A stretch of DNA of 64,000 bases from the NCBI GenBank assembly GCA_025355105.1, contig JANYAE010000016.1, forward strand, positions 62,001 through 126,000. The letters are read 5' to 3'. Below are positions 28,002 through 36,257 of the stretch, piece after piece. Numbering within the stretch: position 1 is the stretch's first letter; each line of letters starts with the position of its first letter. This DNA comes from Pseudomonadota bacterium (GTDB lineage: Bacteria; Pseudomonadota; Gammaproteobacteria; Steroidobacterales; Steroidobacteraceae). The position numbers and the translations under genes were made by a program. The notes beneath the pieces are model-generated. The model saw nothing but the letters and a program-made list of their open reading frames with translations, did no database searches and was not told where the DNA came from.

Positions 28002-29450
28002 TCAGGCGGCCGAGCGCGCGCCGGCGACGCGATCCGCGTCGGTGAGCGGCGGCGCGCCAAACCAGTGCAGCGGCTCGGCGAGTGCGGCGACTTCGCCGAC
28101 GATCAGTAGCGCCGGCGAGCGCAGCGCGTGGCGGGCGACCAGCGACTCGATGCTGGCGAGCGTCGCCAGCAGCACGCGCTGCTCCGGGCGGCTGCCGTTC
28201 TCGACGAACGCCACCGGCGTCGCCGGGCTGCGGCCGTGGCGCACCAGCTCGCGACACAGCAGTGGCAGCGTCGCGAGGCCCATATAGACGGCGAGCGTCT
28301 CGCGACCGGCCGCGAGCGTGCTCCAGTCGGTCGCGTCAACCGACTCGCGGCAGTGCGCCGTCACGAAGCGCACCGAGCCGGAGTGCTCGCGGTGTGTCAG
28401 CGGAATGCCGGCGTACGCCGCGCAGGCCAGCGCGGCGGTCACCCCGGGGACGACCGCGAAGGGGATTCCGGCGAGCTGCAGGTGCTCAAGCTCCTCGCCG
28501 CCGCGGCCGAAGATCATCGGGTCGCCACCCTTGAGGCGCACCACGCGGCGGCCGGCGTGCGCATGTTCGCTGAGCAGTTCGTGGATCCGCGCCTGCGCGA
28601 CGCTGTGGCCGCCGCCGGACTTGCCGACCTCGATCAGCTGCGCCTCGCGGCGCGCGAGCGCCAGGACCTCGGCCGAGACCAGCCGGTCGTAGAGAATCAC
28701 ATCGGCTGCCTGCAGCGCGCGCAGGCCCGCGAGCGTCACGAGGCCCGGGTCACCTGGCCCGGCGCCGACCAGCGTGACCGAGCCGCCGCGCGGCTCCTCG
28801 CTGGCGGCCCCCGCGGCGCTGCGGCGCTCGAGCGCCGTGGCCACGAGCCGCGCTGCGGCCGGCAGCCGTCCCTTGCGGACCAGGTCGCCGGCCGGGCCAT
28901 CCACCAGCCAGTCGTAGAACCGGCGGCGTTCGGCGAGGTCGCCGATCGCCGCCTTGATGCGTTCACGCCACGCCGACGCGAACGACGCGATGCGGCCGAG
29001 CGAGCCGTCGACGACCGCTTCCACCTGGGTGCGCAGCCGCCGCGCGAGCGCGGGCGAGCTGCCCTGGGTGGAGATCGCGACCACCACCGGCGAGCGATCG
29101 ACGATCGCCGGCAGGATCGCCGCGGAGGACTCGAGGTCGTCGACGACGTTGACGAGAATGCCGCGCGCCTCGGCGGCGCTCGCCACGGCGCGGTTCACCG
29201 CGGGCTCGTCGGTGGCGGCGACCGCCAGGCGCGATCCGTCGAGGTCGGCGGGCGCGAAGCCGCGCGCGAGGTGCTGCAGCCGGCCGGCGTCGCGCGCCGC
29301 CGCGAGGCGCGCGGTCAGCGTCGGCGCGACGAGCCGCAGTCGGGCGCCGCTGGTCGCGATGAGCTCGAACTTGCGCTCCGCCACCGGGCCGCCGCCGACG
29401 ATCACGACCAGCCGGTCGCGCAGGTCAACGAACAGCGGAAAGTAGCGCAT
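28002..29450 (-). CDS. cysG: Siroheme synthase, trifunctional CysG
   Basis: The protein is 482 residues from MRYFPLFVDL. The N-terminal half is the precorrin-2 dehydrogenase/sirohydrochlorin ferrochelatase (CysGB): VVIVGGGPVAERK binds NAD and STQGSSPALARRLR carries the phosphorylatable Ser region. The C-terminal half is uroporphyrinogen-III methyltransferase (CysGA): VTLVGAGPGDPGLVTLAGLR, VRLKGGDPMIFGRGGEE and VVPGVTAALACAAYAGIPLT. It makes siroheme for the sulfite reductase encoded immediately upstream, with 19 bp between the genes. Length and domain order match E. coli CysG. Confidence 0.95.
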   Translation of the reverse strand: MRYFPLFVDLRDRLVVIVGGGPVAERKFELIATSGARLRLVAPTLTARLAAARDAGRLQHLARGFAPADLDGSRLAVAATDEPAVNRAVASAAEARGILVNVVDDLESSAAILPAIVDRSPVVVAISTQGSSPALARRLRTQVEAVVDGSLGRIASFASAWRERIKAAIGDLAERRRFYDWLVDGPAGDLVRKGRLPAAARLVATALERRSAAGAASEEPRGGSVTLVGAGPGDPGLVTLAGLRALQAADVILYDRLVSAEVLALARREAQLIEVGKSGGGHSVAQARIHELLSEHAHAGRRVVRLKGGDPMIFGRGGEELEHLQLAGIPFAVVPGVTAALACAAYAGIPLTHREHSGSVRFVTAHCRESVDATDWSTLAAGRETLAVYMGLATLPLLCRELVRHGRSPATPVAFVENGSRPEQRVLLATLASIESLVARHALRSPALLIVGEVAALAEPLHWFGAPPLTDADRVAGARSAA

Positions 29451-29469
29451 GGACGCTGGCGGCGGCGGC

Positions 29470-31146
29470 TCAGGCCGCCGATGCCGCCTGCGGCGCCGCG
29501 ACGCGGCGGCTGCGCCAGAGGAAGTCGCCGAAGCGTTCGTCGGGGCCGCGCTCCGCGGCGTAGGCGGCGAACAGCTCGTCGAGCGCCGCAAGCAGCTGCG
29601 CCTCGTCGAGGTTCTCGCGGTACAGCACATTGAGGCGCTCGCCGCGCGCATCGCCGCCGAGGTGCAGGTTGTAGCGGCCCGGCGCCTTGCCGACCAGCCC
29701 GATCTCGGCGAGGTACGGCCGCGCGCAGCCGTTCGGGCAACCGGTCATGCGCAGGCTGAGCGGCAGGCCGGCGAGGCCGTGCGCGTCGAGCAGCGCCTCG
29801 ACTCGGCCGAGCAGTTGCGGCAGGTAGCGCTCGGCCTCCGCCATCGCCAGCGGGCAGGTCGGCAGCGCGACGCACGCCAGTGCGTCGCGGCGCAGCGGCC
29901 CGCGGCGCTCGGCGACGTCCAGCCGGTAGCGCGCGATCAGCTCGTCGATCGCCGCGCGGGCGTCGGCCTCGGCGCCCGCGACGGTCACGTTCTGGTTGGC
30001 GGTCAGCCTGAAGTCGCCGCGGTGCAGCCGCGCGATCTCGCGCAGGCCGCTCAGCCACGGGCGGTCGAAATGGTCGACGATCCGCCCGGCCGGGATCCGC
30101 AGCGTGCGGTGCCAGCGGCCGTCGAGCGCCTGCTGCCAGCCAAAGCGATCGCTGTTGGAGCTGAAGGCGAACGGTCGCGGCGGGCCGAGCGCGACGCCGG
30201 CGCGCTTCTCGACCTCGGCGACGAACCAGGCGAGCCCGCGGTCGGCGACCGTGTACTTGAGCCGCGCGTGCTTGCGATTGGTGCGGTCGCCGAAGTCGCG
30301 TTGCGTCGTCACCACCGCCTCGGCGACTTTGAGCAAGGCCTCGGGCGGCAGGAAGCCGGCGAGGTCGGCGAGCCGCGGAAAGGTCTTCGGATCGCCATGC
30401 GTCGCGCCCAGGCCGCCGCCAACCGTCAGGTTGAAGCCGACCAGCTGTCCGCTCTCGACGATGGCGATGAAGCCGAGGTCGTGCGCGAACACGTCGACGT
30501 CGTTGGACGGTGGCACCGCAATCGCCACCTTGAACTTGCGCGGCAGGAAGCTGCGGCCGTACACCGGTTCGATCTCGGCGGAGCCTTCCAGCTTCTCGCC
30601 GTCGAGCCAGATCTCGTGGTAGGCGCGGGTCTTCGGCAGCAGGTACTCCGACAGGCGGCGTGCCCAGTCGGCGACCGCGGCGTGTGCCGGCGATTCGACC
30701 GGGTTCGAGCTCGCGATCACGTTGCGGTTGACGTCGCCGCAGGTCGCGATCGTGTCGAGCAGCGCCGCGTTGAGCGCCGCCATCGTGGTCTTGAGCTTGC
30801 CCTTGGCGATGCCGTGGAACTGGAAGGTCTGCCGGGTCGTCAGGCGCAGCGAGTCGTTCGCGTAGCGGCGGGCGATGTCGTTGATCGCGAGCCACTGCGC
30901 CGGCGTGCAGACGCCGCCCGGCAGCCGCAGCCGCACCATGAAGCGCCACAGCGGCTCGAGCCGCTGCAGCCGGCGTTCCTCGCGGATGTCACGGTCGTCC
31001 TGCTGGTAGCTGCCGTGCAGCCTGAGCAGCTGCGCATCGTCGTCGGCGAGGCCGCCGGTGGTCGGGTCGGCGACGCTTTGCGCGAGCGTGCCGCGCAGGC
31101 CGCGGCTCTCGGACTTGATCCGCTCGACGGGCGTCAATGCGCTCAT
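29470..31146 (-). CDS. cysI: Sulfite reductase (NADPH) hemoprotein, beta subunit
   Basis: The protein is 558 residues from MSALTPVER. The siroheme/[4Fe-4S] ligands are present as [15 protein letters not shown] and [15 protein letters not shown], giving the C-x5-C ... C-x3-C pattern of CysI. Further family blocks are [17 protein letters not shown] and [13 protein letters not shown]. It reduces sulfite to sulfide by six electrons delivered from CysJ, in the cytosol. It sits 7 bp after cysJ and 19 bp before cysG. Confidence 0.95.
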   Translation of the reverse strand: MSALTPVERIKSESRGLRGTLAQSVADPTTGGLADDDAQLLRLHGSYQQDDRDIREERRLQRLEPLWRFMVRLRLPGGVCTPAQWLAINDIARRYANDSLRLTTRQTFQFHGIAKGKLKTTMAALNAALLDTIATCGDVNRNVIASSNPVESPAHAAVADWARRLSEYLLPKTRAYHEIWLDGEKLEGSAEIEPVYGRSFLPRKFKVAIAVPPSNDVDVFAHDLGFIAIVESGQLVGFNLTVGGGLGATHGDPKTFPRLADLAGFLPPEALLKVAEAVVTTQRDFGDRTNRKHARLKYTVADRGLAWFVAEVEKRAGVALGPPRPFAFSSNSDRFGWQQALDGRWHRTLRIPAGRIVDHFDRPWLSGLREIARLHRGDFRLTANQNVTVAGAEADARAAIDELIARYRLDVAERRGPLRRDALACVALPTCPLAMAEAERYLPQLLGRVEALLDAHGLAGLPLSLRMTGCPNGCARPYLAEIGLVGKAPGRYNLHLGGDARGERLNVLYRENLDEAQLLAALDELFAAYAAERGPDERFGDFLWRSRRVAAPQAASAA

Positions 31147-31153
31147 GGCGGCC

Positions 31154-32974
31154 TCAGTAGACGTCGCGCGCGTAGCGCTTCGCCTGCGCCAGCTCGCCGA
31201 GGTAGGCCGCGGCGTCGTCGGCGGAGCGGCCGCCGTGGGTGGCGACAATCTCGATCAGCGCGGCGTGCACGTCAGGCGCCATGCGCTCGGCATCGCCGCA
31301 CACGTACAGATGCGCGCCACCCTCGAGCCAGGCGAAGAGCTCGCGGCCCTGCTCGCGCAGCCGGTCCTGCACGTAGACCTTGCGCTCCTGGTCGCGCGAG
31401 AACGCGACGTCGAGGCGCGCGAGCTGGCGGCGCTTGACCGCCTCCTGCCACTCGAGCTGGTAGAGAAAGTCACGCTCCCGGTGCCGGCCGCCGAACACCA
31501 GCCAGTGCCGGCCGCGGGCGCCGTCGGCGATGCGCTGCTGCACGAAGCCGCGAAACGGCGCGACGCCGGTGCCGGGGCCGATCATGATCAGGTCGCGGCT
31601 GCCGTCGGCCGGCACCCGGAAGCGCGGATTCGGCTCGACGTAGGCGCGCAGGCGCGTGCCCGGCTGCGCGATCGCCAGCTGCCAGGACGCGGGACCGACG
31701 CGGCGCTCGCCGTCGAACGGGTAGTCGACCACCGCGACCGTCAGGTGGGCCTCGTCGCCGGCCTCACGCCGGCTCGAGGCGGCCGAGTACAGTCGCGGCG
31801 CGAGCGGGTGCAGCGCGCCGATCAAGGCCTGCGCGTCCCAGCTCGCGGGGTAACGCTTCAGCAGGTCCGCGACCTGCAGTTCCTTGAGCACGCGCCGCAG
31901 CTCCGCGGCGCGCTCCGGCGTGAGCAGGCCGGCGAGTTCGGCGCTGCCGCTGCGCTCGGCGAGCTGCGCGAGCAAGGGCCGCGCGACGCGCGCGACCTCG
32001 CGCTCGCGCGTCAGCCAGTCGCGCAAGCTGCGGCTTGCCGCGCCGACGGTGACCGGCTGCGCCGGGTCCAGCGTGGTCAGCTCGAGGATCCGGTCGACGG
32101 TCGCGGTCGGGTTGTCGAGCACGACGCCGATCGCGTCGCCCGGCTCGTACTCGAAGCCCTGCGAAGGCAGCGCGAGTGCCACGTGGCGCACGTCGCGCTC
32201 GGCGCCGCGGGCGGTGATCCGGCGGTTCTCGACCAGCTCTACCTCGAGCGGCGCATCGCGCGAGGCGAGCGTCGGCACGATCGGCCGCAGCGGCGTCACC
32301 ACCGCCAGGCGCGGCGCTTCGGTGCCGAGCTCGGCGCGCGCGGTCGCGACCGACTGTTCGATCCAGGTGCCCGCCTTGGCCTCGATGTCGAGGTCGGCCT
32401 CGACGCGTACGCCAACGCGGCGCGCGCCGAGTTCGGCCAGCCGCTCGTCGAACAGCCGGCCGGTGGCGCAGAACTTGGGGTAGCTCGAGTCGCCGAGCGC
32501 GAGCACCGCGTAGGCCAGCGACTCGAGGCGCGGCGCGCGGCGCGAGCTCAGGAAGTCGACGAAGGCGCGCGCGTCGTCCGGCGGGTCACCATCGCCGTGG
32601 GTGCTGGCGACGAGGAACACCAGGCGTTCGGCGCTGAGCTGGCGCGGCGCGTACTCGGCCAGGCTGTGGACCGCCACCGCGAGGCCGCTTGTCTCGAGGC
32701 TCCGGCCGAGGCGTTCCGCGACCCGCCGACCGTTGCCGGTCTGGGAGGCGTACAGCACGGTCGCGCGGCTGCCGGGCCCCACCGCCGGGATGATGCCGGC
32801 ATCAGCCGGCCGTGGCGCACCGCCGGCGCCGCGCGCGCGCTCGGCCGCGACGCCTGCGGCGAAGCCGCTCACCCAGGTCAGGGCCGCCGGGTCGAGCCCG
32901 GCCAGCAGCGTCTCGAGTCCCTGGACGCGCTCGGGGTCGAGCGGCGGGGCGAAGGGGGCAGGTTGGGCGCTCAT
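31154..32974 (-). CDS. cysJ: Sulfite reductase (NADPH) flavoprotein, alpha subunit
   Basis: The protein has 606 residues. A flavodoxin-like FMN domain (about 68-205: [45 protein letters not shown]) is joined to a FAD/NADPH reductase module (about 230-606). That module has [22 protein letters not shown] and the CysJ-typical C-terminus AKRYARDVY. It passes electrons from NADPH via FAD and FMN to CysI. It is the first gene of the cysJIG unit. An LysR-type-like dyad lies 73-88 bp upstream of its start. Confidence 0.95.
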   Translation of the reverse strand: MSAQPAPFAPPLDPERVQGLETLLAGLDPAALTWVSGFAAGVAAERARGAGGAPRPADAGIIPAVGPGSRATVLYASQTGNGRRVAERLGRSLETSGLAVAVHSLAEYAPRQLSAERLVFLVASTHGDGDPPDDARAFVDFLSSRRAPRLESLAYAVLALGDSSYPKFCATGRLFDERLAELGARRVGVRVEADLDIEAKAGTWIEQSVATARAELGTEAPRLAVVTPLRPIVPTLASRDAPLEVELVENRRITARGAERDVRHVALALPSQGFEYEPGDAIGVVLDNPTATVDRILELTTLDPAQPVTVGAASRSLRDWLTREREVARVARPLLAQLAERSGSAELAGLLTPERAAELRRVLKELQVADLLKRYPASWDAQALIGALHPLAPRLYSAASSRREAGDEAHLTVAVVDYPFDGERRVGPASWQLAIAQPGTRLRAYVEPNPRFRVPADGSRDLIMIGPGTGVAPFRGFVQQRIADGARGRHWLVFGGRHRERDFLYQLEWQEAVKRRQLARLDVAFSRDQERKVYVQDRLREQGRELFAWLEGGAHLYVCGDAERMAPDVHAALIEIVATHGGRSADDAAAYLGELAQAKRYARDVY

Positions 32975-33396
32975 AGGCTGATCTACCGCTCGGGGTCACC
33001 AGCGGGGATCCTAGGGAGCGCACCGGGCGGCGAAAACCGCTTTGTCGTTATGGGTCGATAACCGGACTATCGCAGCGTCTCCGCAGGCCGCCTCCGCGGC
33101 TGCCACGGGGGGCTGCCGGGCAGGCGCCATAGTGGCATTTCCTGTTGTATTCCTGTAACTTGCGCGGCGGTTCGTGCCCCTTCCTCTTTTTTCTGCCTCC
33201 TGCCGCCCGGCTTCCTCGGCCCCGGCACTGACACAAAAGCGAAGCGAAGAGTGTTCGATCCAAAGGTGGCGGTCGTGCCCGTCTCCGGTGTGGTCGACCG
33301 CGTGTCGTCGCTCCGAAAGGCGTTCACTCCGCAGTTTGTTTCGGTCCTCGTCGTCGCGGCGTGCCGTGCGCAGGGCCTCTTAGTGAGTGATCGCAA
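32975..33396. promoter_or_regulatory. Long divergent intergenic region, cysJ / RRM protein
   Basis: This 422-base region has markedly lower GC than its surroundings in 33127-33245. It contains a pyrimidine-rich run (CCTTCCTCTTTTTTCTGCC at about 33179-33197) and a GCGAAGCGAAG repeat near 33239-33249. It carries the cysJ promoter side (dyad at 33047-33062) and probably a long 5' untranslated leader for the RNA-binding protein gene. Glycine-rich RRM genes often have long leaders linked to cold response; that link is family knowledge, not shown here. A possible leader reading frame ends at the RRM start. Confidence 0.45.
33047..33062. promoter_or_regulatory. Candidate LysR-type (CysB-like) dyad upstream of cysJ
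   Basis: GTTATGGGTCGATAAC has perfect 5-bp arms (GTTAT / ATAAC) around a 6-base centre. The location, 73-88 bp before the cysJ start, suits a CysB/Cbl-type activator, but no cysB gene is in the window. The assignment is inference. Confidence 0.35.
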
Positions 33397-33400
33397 ATGA
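33251..33400 (+). CDS. Possible leader ORF overlapping the RRM gene start
   Basis: A 49-codon frame from GTG (VFDPKVAVVPVSGVV...) ends ...VSDRK with its TGA inside the ATGA of the RRM start. Such an overlap would allow translational coupling. There is no strong ribosome site at the GTG and I do not recognise the peptide, so it may be chance. It is listed because the leader is otherwise unexplained and the stop-start overlap is exact. Confidence 0.2.
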   Translation: MFDPKVAVVPVSGVVDRVSSLRKAFTPQFVSVLVVAACRAQGLLVSDRK

Positions 33401-33741
33401 CCAAGATCTATGTGGGCAACCTGCCGTTCTCGGCGGACGAAGCCGCCGTGCGCACGCTGTTCGAGCAGCACGGCAAGGTCGAGTCCGTTGCCCTGATCAA
33501 CGACCGCGACACAGGTCGTCCGCGCGGCTTTGGCTTCGTCGAGATGCCGAGCAGCGACGCCCAGCGCGCCATCCAGAGCCTCAACGGGCAGAACATGGGT
33601 GGTCGCCCGCTGCGCGTCAACGAAGCGCAGGAGCGCACCGGCGGCGGTGGCGGCGGCGGCGGTAACCGCGGCGGCGGCGGCGGCGGCGGCTTCGGCGGTG
33701 GTGGTGGCGGTGGCGGCGGCGGCGGACCGCGTCGCTGGTGA
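33397..33741 (+). CDS. Glycine-rich RRM RNA-binding protein
   Basis: The protein has 114 residues. A single RNA-recognition motif spans about 1-78, with RNP2 KIYVGNLPF at the very N-terminus and RNP1 RGFGFVEM near residue 45; both carry the aromatic residues that stack on RNA. A polyglycine tail follows (runs of GGGGGG with Phe, Asn and Arg), ending GPRRW. Such proteins bind single-stranded RNA and are commonly cold-induced in bacteria. The gene stands alone, with a near-perfect palindromic hairpin 41 bp after its stop. Confidence 0.92.
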   Translation: MTKIYVGNLPFSADEAAVRTLFEQHGKVESVALINDRDTGRPRGFGFVEMPSSDAQRAIQSLNGQNMGGRPLRVNEAQERTGGGGGGGGNRGGGGGGGFGGGGGGGGGGGPRRW

Positions 33742-33782
33742 GTATGGCGCGCGGCCGCCAGGTCGCGCGATCCGACTCCCAA

Positions 33783-33808
33783 GATAGGGCCGCGCGCGCG
33801 GCCCTATC
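33783..33808. terminator. 26-bp perfect palindrome, probable bidirectional terminator
   Basis: The sequence starting GATAGGGCCGCGC is a perfect 26-bp palindrome. It lies between the RRM gene (plus) and the end of modC (minus), which are convergent, so it can terminate both. A GCTTTCGGTCTT stretch follows on the plus side. Confidence 0.6.
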
Positions 33809-33852
33809 GCTTTCGGTCTTCCCGCAGGACCGGCGCGATGCCGGCCCGGCAC

Positions 33853-34971
33853 TCAGGGTGGTGCGAGCTCCACCCCCGGCGTCTTCGCGTGCGCGAACAC
33901 GTGGCTGCGCAACGATGCGGCCTTGACGAGCGCCCACACCGCGAGCCCGGGCCGCAGCCGCAATTCCGCGACCGCCGCGCGCGTCAGCCGCGCAAGCAAT
34001 CGGGCACCGCGCACATCGATGACCGCGAGCGCCTCGTCACGCCCTTCGTCGACGATCGCGCAGAGCGTGCCCTCGAGAGCGTTGCGCACCGACAGGCCGT
34101 GCGGCGGCTCGGTCGCGAGGATCACGTCACGCGCCAGCACCTGCAGGCGCACGCGCGTGCCGACTTGCGCTCCCGGCAACGCGAGCCGCAGTCGTCCGCG
34201 GCCGACCGCGACGCTGACGAGTCCCGTGGCCGGCTCCATCGCCGCGACCTCCGCCTCGAGCACGGCGCCAACGGCCTCGCGGCCGACCAGCTCGCGAAAC
34301 CCAGCGTCGAGACTGAGGTCGGCCGGCGTCCCGCTCGCGACCACGCCGCCGGCCGCGAGCACGACCACGTGGGTCGCGAGCCGCAGCACCTCATCGAGCT
34401 GGTGGCTGACGTACAGCATCGGAATCGAGAAGCGGTCGCGCAGCAGCTCGAGATACGGCAGCACCTCGTCGCGGCGCGCGGCGTCGATCGCGGCCAGCGG
34501 CTCATCGAGCAGCAACAGGCGCGGCTGAGCGAGCAGCGCCCGGCCGAGCGCGACCCGCTGGCGCTCGCCGCCGGACAGCTGGTGAACCCGCCGGCCGAGC
34601 AGTGCGCCGAGGCCGAGCAGCGTGACGATCTCTTCGTGCGCGGCGTAGCGCGGCGCCGGCGGTGCACGGCGCGCGCCGTAGGCGAGGTTGCCGGCGACGT
34701 CGAGGTGCGGGAACAGCCGCGCGTCCTGGAACACGTAACCGATGCGACGCCGCTCGGCCGGCCAGTCGGTACCGCTCGCCGAGTCGAGCCATGGCACGCC
34801 GTCGAGGGCCACGCGGCCGGTGGCCGGGACGAGCCCGGCGATCGCGTTGACCAGCGTGCTCTTGCCGGCGCCTGATGGGCCGAACAGCGCGATCACGCCC
34901 GGCGTCGGCGCGCGAAATTCGGCCTGCAGCCGGAACGTGCCGCGCGCGACTGTAAGTTGCGTTTCGAACAC
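33853..34971 (-). CDS. modC: Molybdate ABC transporter ATPase
   Basis: The protein is 372 residues from a GTG immediately after the modB stop (VFETQLTVARGTF). Walker A is GPSGAGKST, the signature is LSGGERQRVALGRAL, Walker B is LLLLDEPLAAID, and YVSHQLDEVLRLA is the H-loop. A C-terminal Mop/TOBE domain (VLARDVILATEPPHGLSVRN and ALEGTLCAIVDEG) is the ModC hallmark and separates it from sulfate CysA. It should drive molybdate import. No periplasmic ModA is nearby. Confidence 0.9.
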   Translation of the reverse strand: MFETQLTVARGTFRLQAEFRAPTPGVIALFGPSGAGKSTLVNAIAGLVPATGRVALDGVPWLDSASGTDWPAERRRIGYVFQDARLFPHLDVAGNLAYGARRAPPAPRYAAHEEIVTLLGLGALLGRRVHQLSGGERQRVALGRALLAQPRLLLLDEPLAAIDAARRDEVLPYLELLRDRFSIPMLYVSHQLDEVLRLATHVVVLAAGGVVASGTPADLSLDAGFRELVGREAVGAVLEAEVAAMEPATGLVSVAVGRGRLRLALPGAQVGTRVRLQVLARDVILATEPPHGLSVRNALEGTLCAIVDEGRDEALAVIDVRGARLLARLTRAAVAELRLRPGLAVWALVKAASLRSHVFAHAKTPGVELAPP

Positions 34972-34972
34972 G

Positions 34973-35659
34973 TCAGTGTCCGAGGCGCGCGCGCAGCCGC
35001 CGCGCGAGCCATTCGGCGCCGACCAGCCCGGCGAGCCCGAGGCCAATCGACAGGGTCGCGAGGCGGCCGGCAGCGAGGTTGCCGTCTGGCGACTGGATCG
35101 CCGTGTAGAGCGCGAGCGGCAGCGTTCGGGTCTCGCCCGGGATGTTGCTCGCGAAGGTGATGACCGCGCCGAACTCGCCGAGGCCGGCCGCAAACGCGGT
35201 GACCGCGCCGGCCAGGATCCCGGGCGCCATCAGCGGCAGGGTGATTGTCACGAAGCGGTCCAGCGCGCCGGCGCCGAGCGTGCGCGCGGCCTCCTCGAGG
35301 CCAGGATTCACACCCTCGAGCGACAGGCGGATCGCGCGCACCATCAGCGGGAAGCTCATGACGGCGGTCGCGAGCGCCGCGCCGCCGGTCGTGAACGCGA
35401 GGCGGATCCCGAAGCTGTCGTGCAGCCAGGCGCCGAGCGGGCCGCGAATGCCGAACACGACGAGCAGCAGATAGCCGACCACCACCGGCGGCAGGACCAG
35501 CGGCAGGTGGACGACGGCGTCGAGCAGCGTTCGGCCGGTGAAGCGGGCGCGAACCAGCAGCCAGGCGGCACCGACCGCGAGCGGCAGGCTGAGCACGACA
35601 CTCTCGGTCGCGACGACCAGGCTGACCCGCAGTGCCTCGGACTCGGCCGGCGTCAGCAC
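34973..35659 (-). CDS. modB: Molybdate ABC transporter permease
   Basis: The protein is 228 residues from a GTG start (VLTPAESEALRVSLVVA). It has about five membrane helices and the EAA loop LEEAARTLGAGALDRFVTITLP, followed by GEFGAVITFASNIPGETRTL, both typical of ModB. Its stop is 1 bp from the modC GTG. It is the first gene of the pair and carries a Fur-like site 45-63 bp upstream. The usual modA gene, expected just before it, is missing. Confidence 0.9.
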   Translation of the reverse strand: MLTPAESEALRVSLVVATESVVLSLPLAVGAAWLLVRARFTGRTLLDAVVHLPLVLPPVVVGYLLLVVFGIRGPLGAWLHDSFGIRLAFTTGGAALATAVMSFPLMVRAIRLSLEGVNPGLEEAARTLGAGALDRFVTITLPLMAPGILAGAVTAFAAGLGEFGAVITFASNIPGETRTLPLALYTAIQSPDGNLAAGRLATLSIGLGLAGLVGAEWLARRLRARLGH

Positions 35660-35703
35660 GGGCCGTCCGCAGGTGGGGCGGGCGAACCGGCCCGGCCATT
35701 GTC

Positions 35704-35722
35704 GAGAGCGATTCTCATTCTC
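35704..35722 (-). promoter_or_regulatory. Fur-box-like 19-mer upstream of modBC
   Basis: On the minus strand the site reads GAGAATGAGAATCGCTCTC. It matches the classic Fur consensus GATAATGATAATCATTATC at 14 of 19 positions and keeps the 6-mer repeat structure (GAGAAT GAGAAT). It lies 45-63 bp before the modB start and just downstream of the 125-residue protein gene. Iron control of a modBC pair would be unusual, so this needs an experimental check. Confidence 0.45.
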
Positions 35723-35788
35723 ATGTGGAACCGCTCCCGCAGGGCACGCCGCCGGCGGAGGGGTCCGCAGGCCGCGAAGTGGCCGCGT

Positions 35789-36166
35789 TCAGGGCATGCG
35801 GATGCGGCCGCCGCCGCCGGCCGGCGGCACCGCGCCCGGTTCCGGGATCACGATCGACGACGCCTGCTCGCGGCGCAACTGCTGCAACTCGCGCATTGCG
35901 TCGTCGACCGCGAGCCGCGCACCGTCGGCGAACTTGGCGATCGCCGCCGCGAGCGTCGCGCCTTCCAGCTCGAAGCTGATCGGCAGCGTGCCCATCGGTG
36001 TCATCACCGAGACCTGACCGACGTACAGCGTCGCGCGCGCCGGGTCGGCGCTGCCGTCGGCGGTCACCGGCACGAGCGCCCGAATCGTCCCGACGCGGCG
36101 GTCCGTGTACATCTCCTCACGGTAGACGCTCGCGGCATCGAAGCGTGCATCGGTCTGGGCATTCAT
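35789..36166 (-). CDS. Conserved hypothetical cytoplasmic protein, 125 residues
   Basis: The frame is started at MNAQTDARFD. No signal or membrane segment is present. The N-terminal 80 residues look like a small beta-rich domain (ATLYVGQVSVMTPMGTLPIS). A helix follows (AKFADGARLAVDDAMRELQQ) and then a Gly/Pro end. The family is not recognised. It lies between modB and the TonB receptor on the same strand, separated from both by about 90-130 bp. Confidence 0.55.
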   Translation of the reverse strand: MNAQTDARFDAASVYREEMYTDRRVGTIRALVPVTADGSADPARATLYVGQVSVMTPMGTLPISFELEGATLAAAIAKFADGARLAVDDAMRELQQLRREQASSIVIPEPGAVPPAGGGGRIRMP

Positions 36167-36257
36167 CGCAGTCTCCGCCGATTCCCTGGTTTGGACGTCC
36201 ACCGTAGCAGACGTCGGCGCGGCGCAGAAGTAGCCTGCGCCGGTCGCTGGCGGCTGC

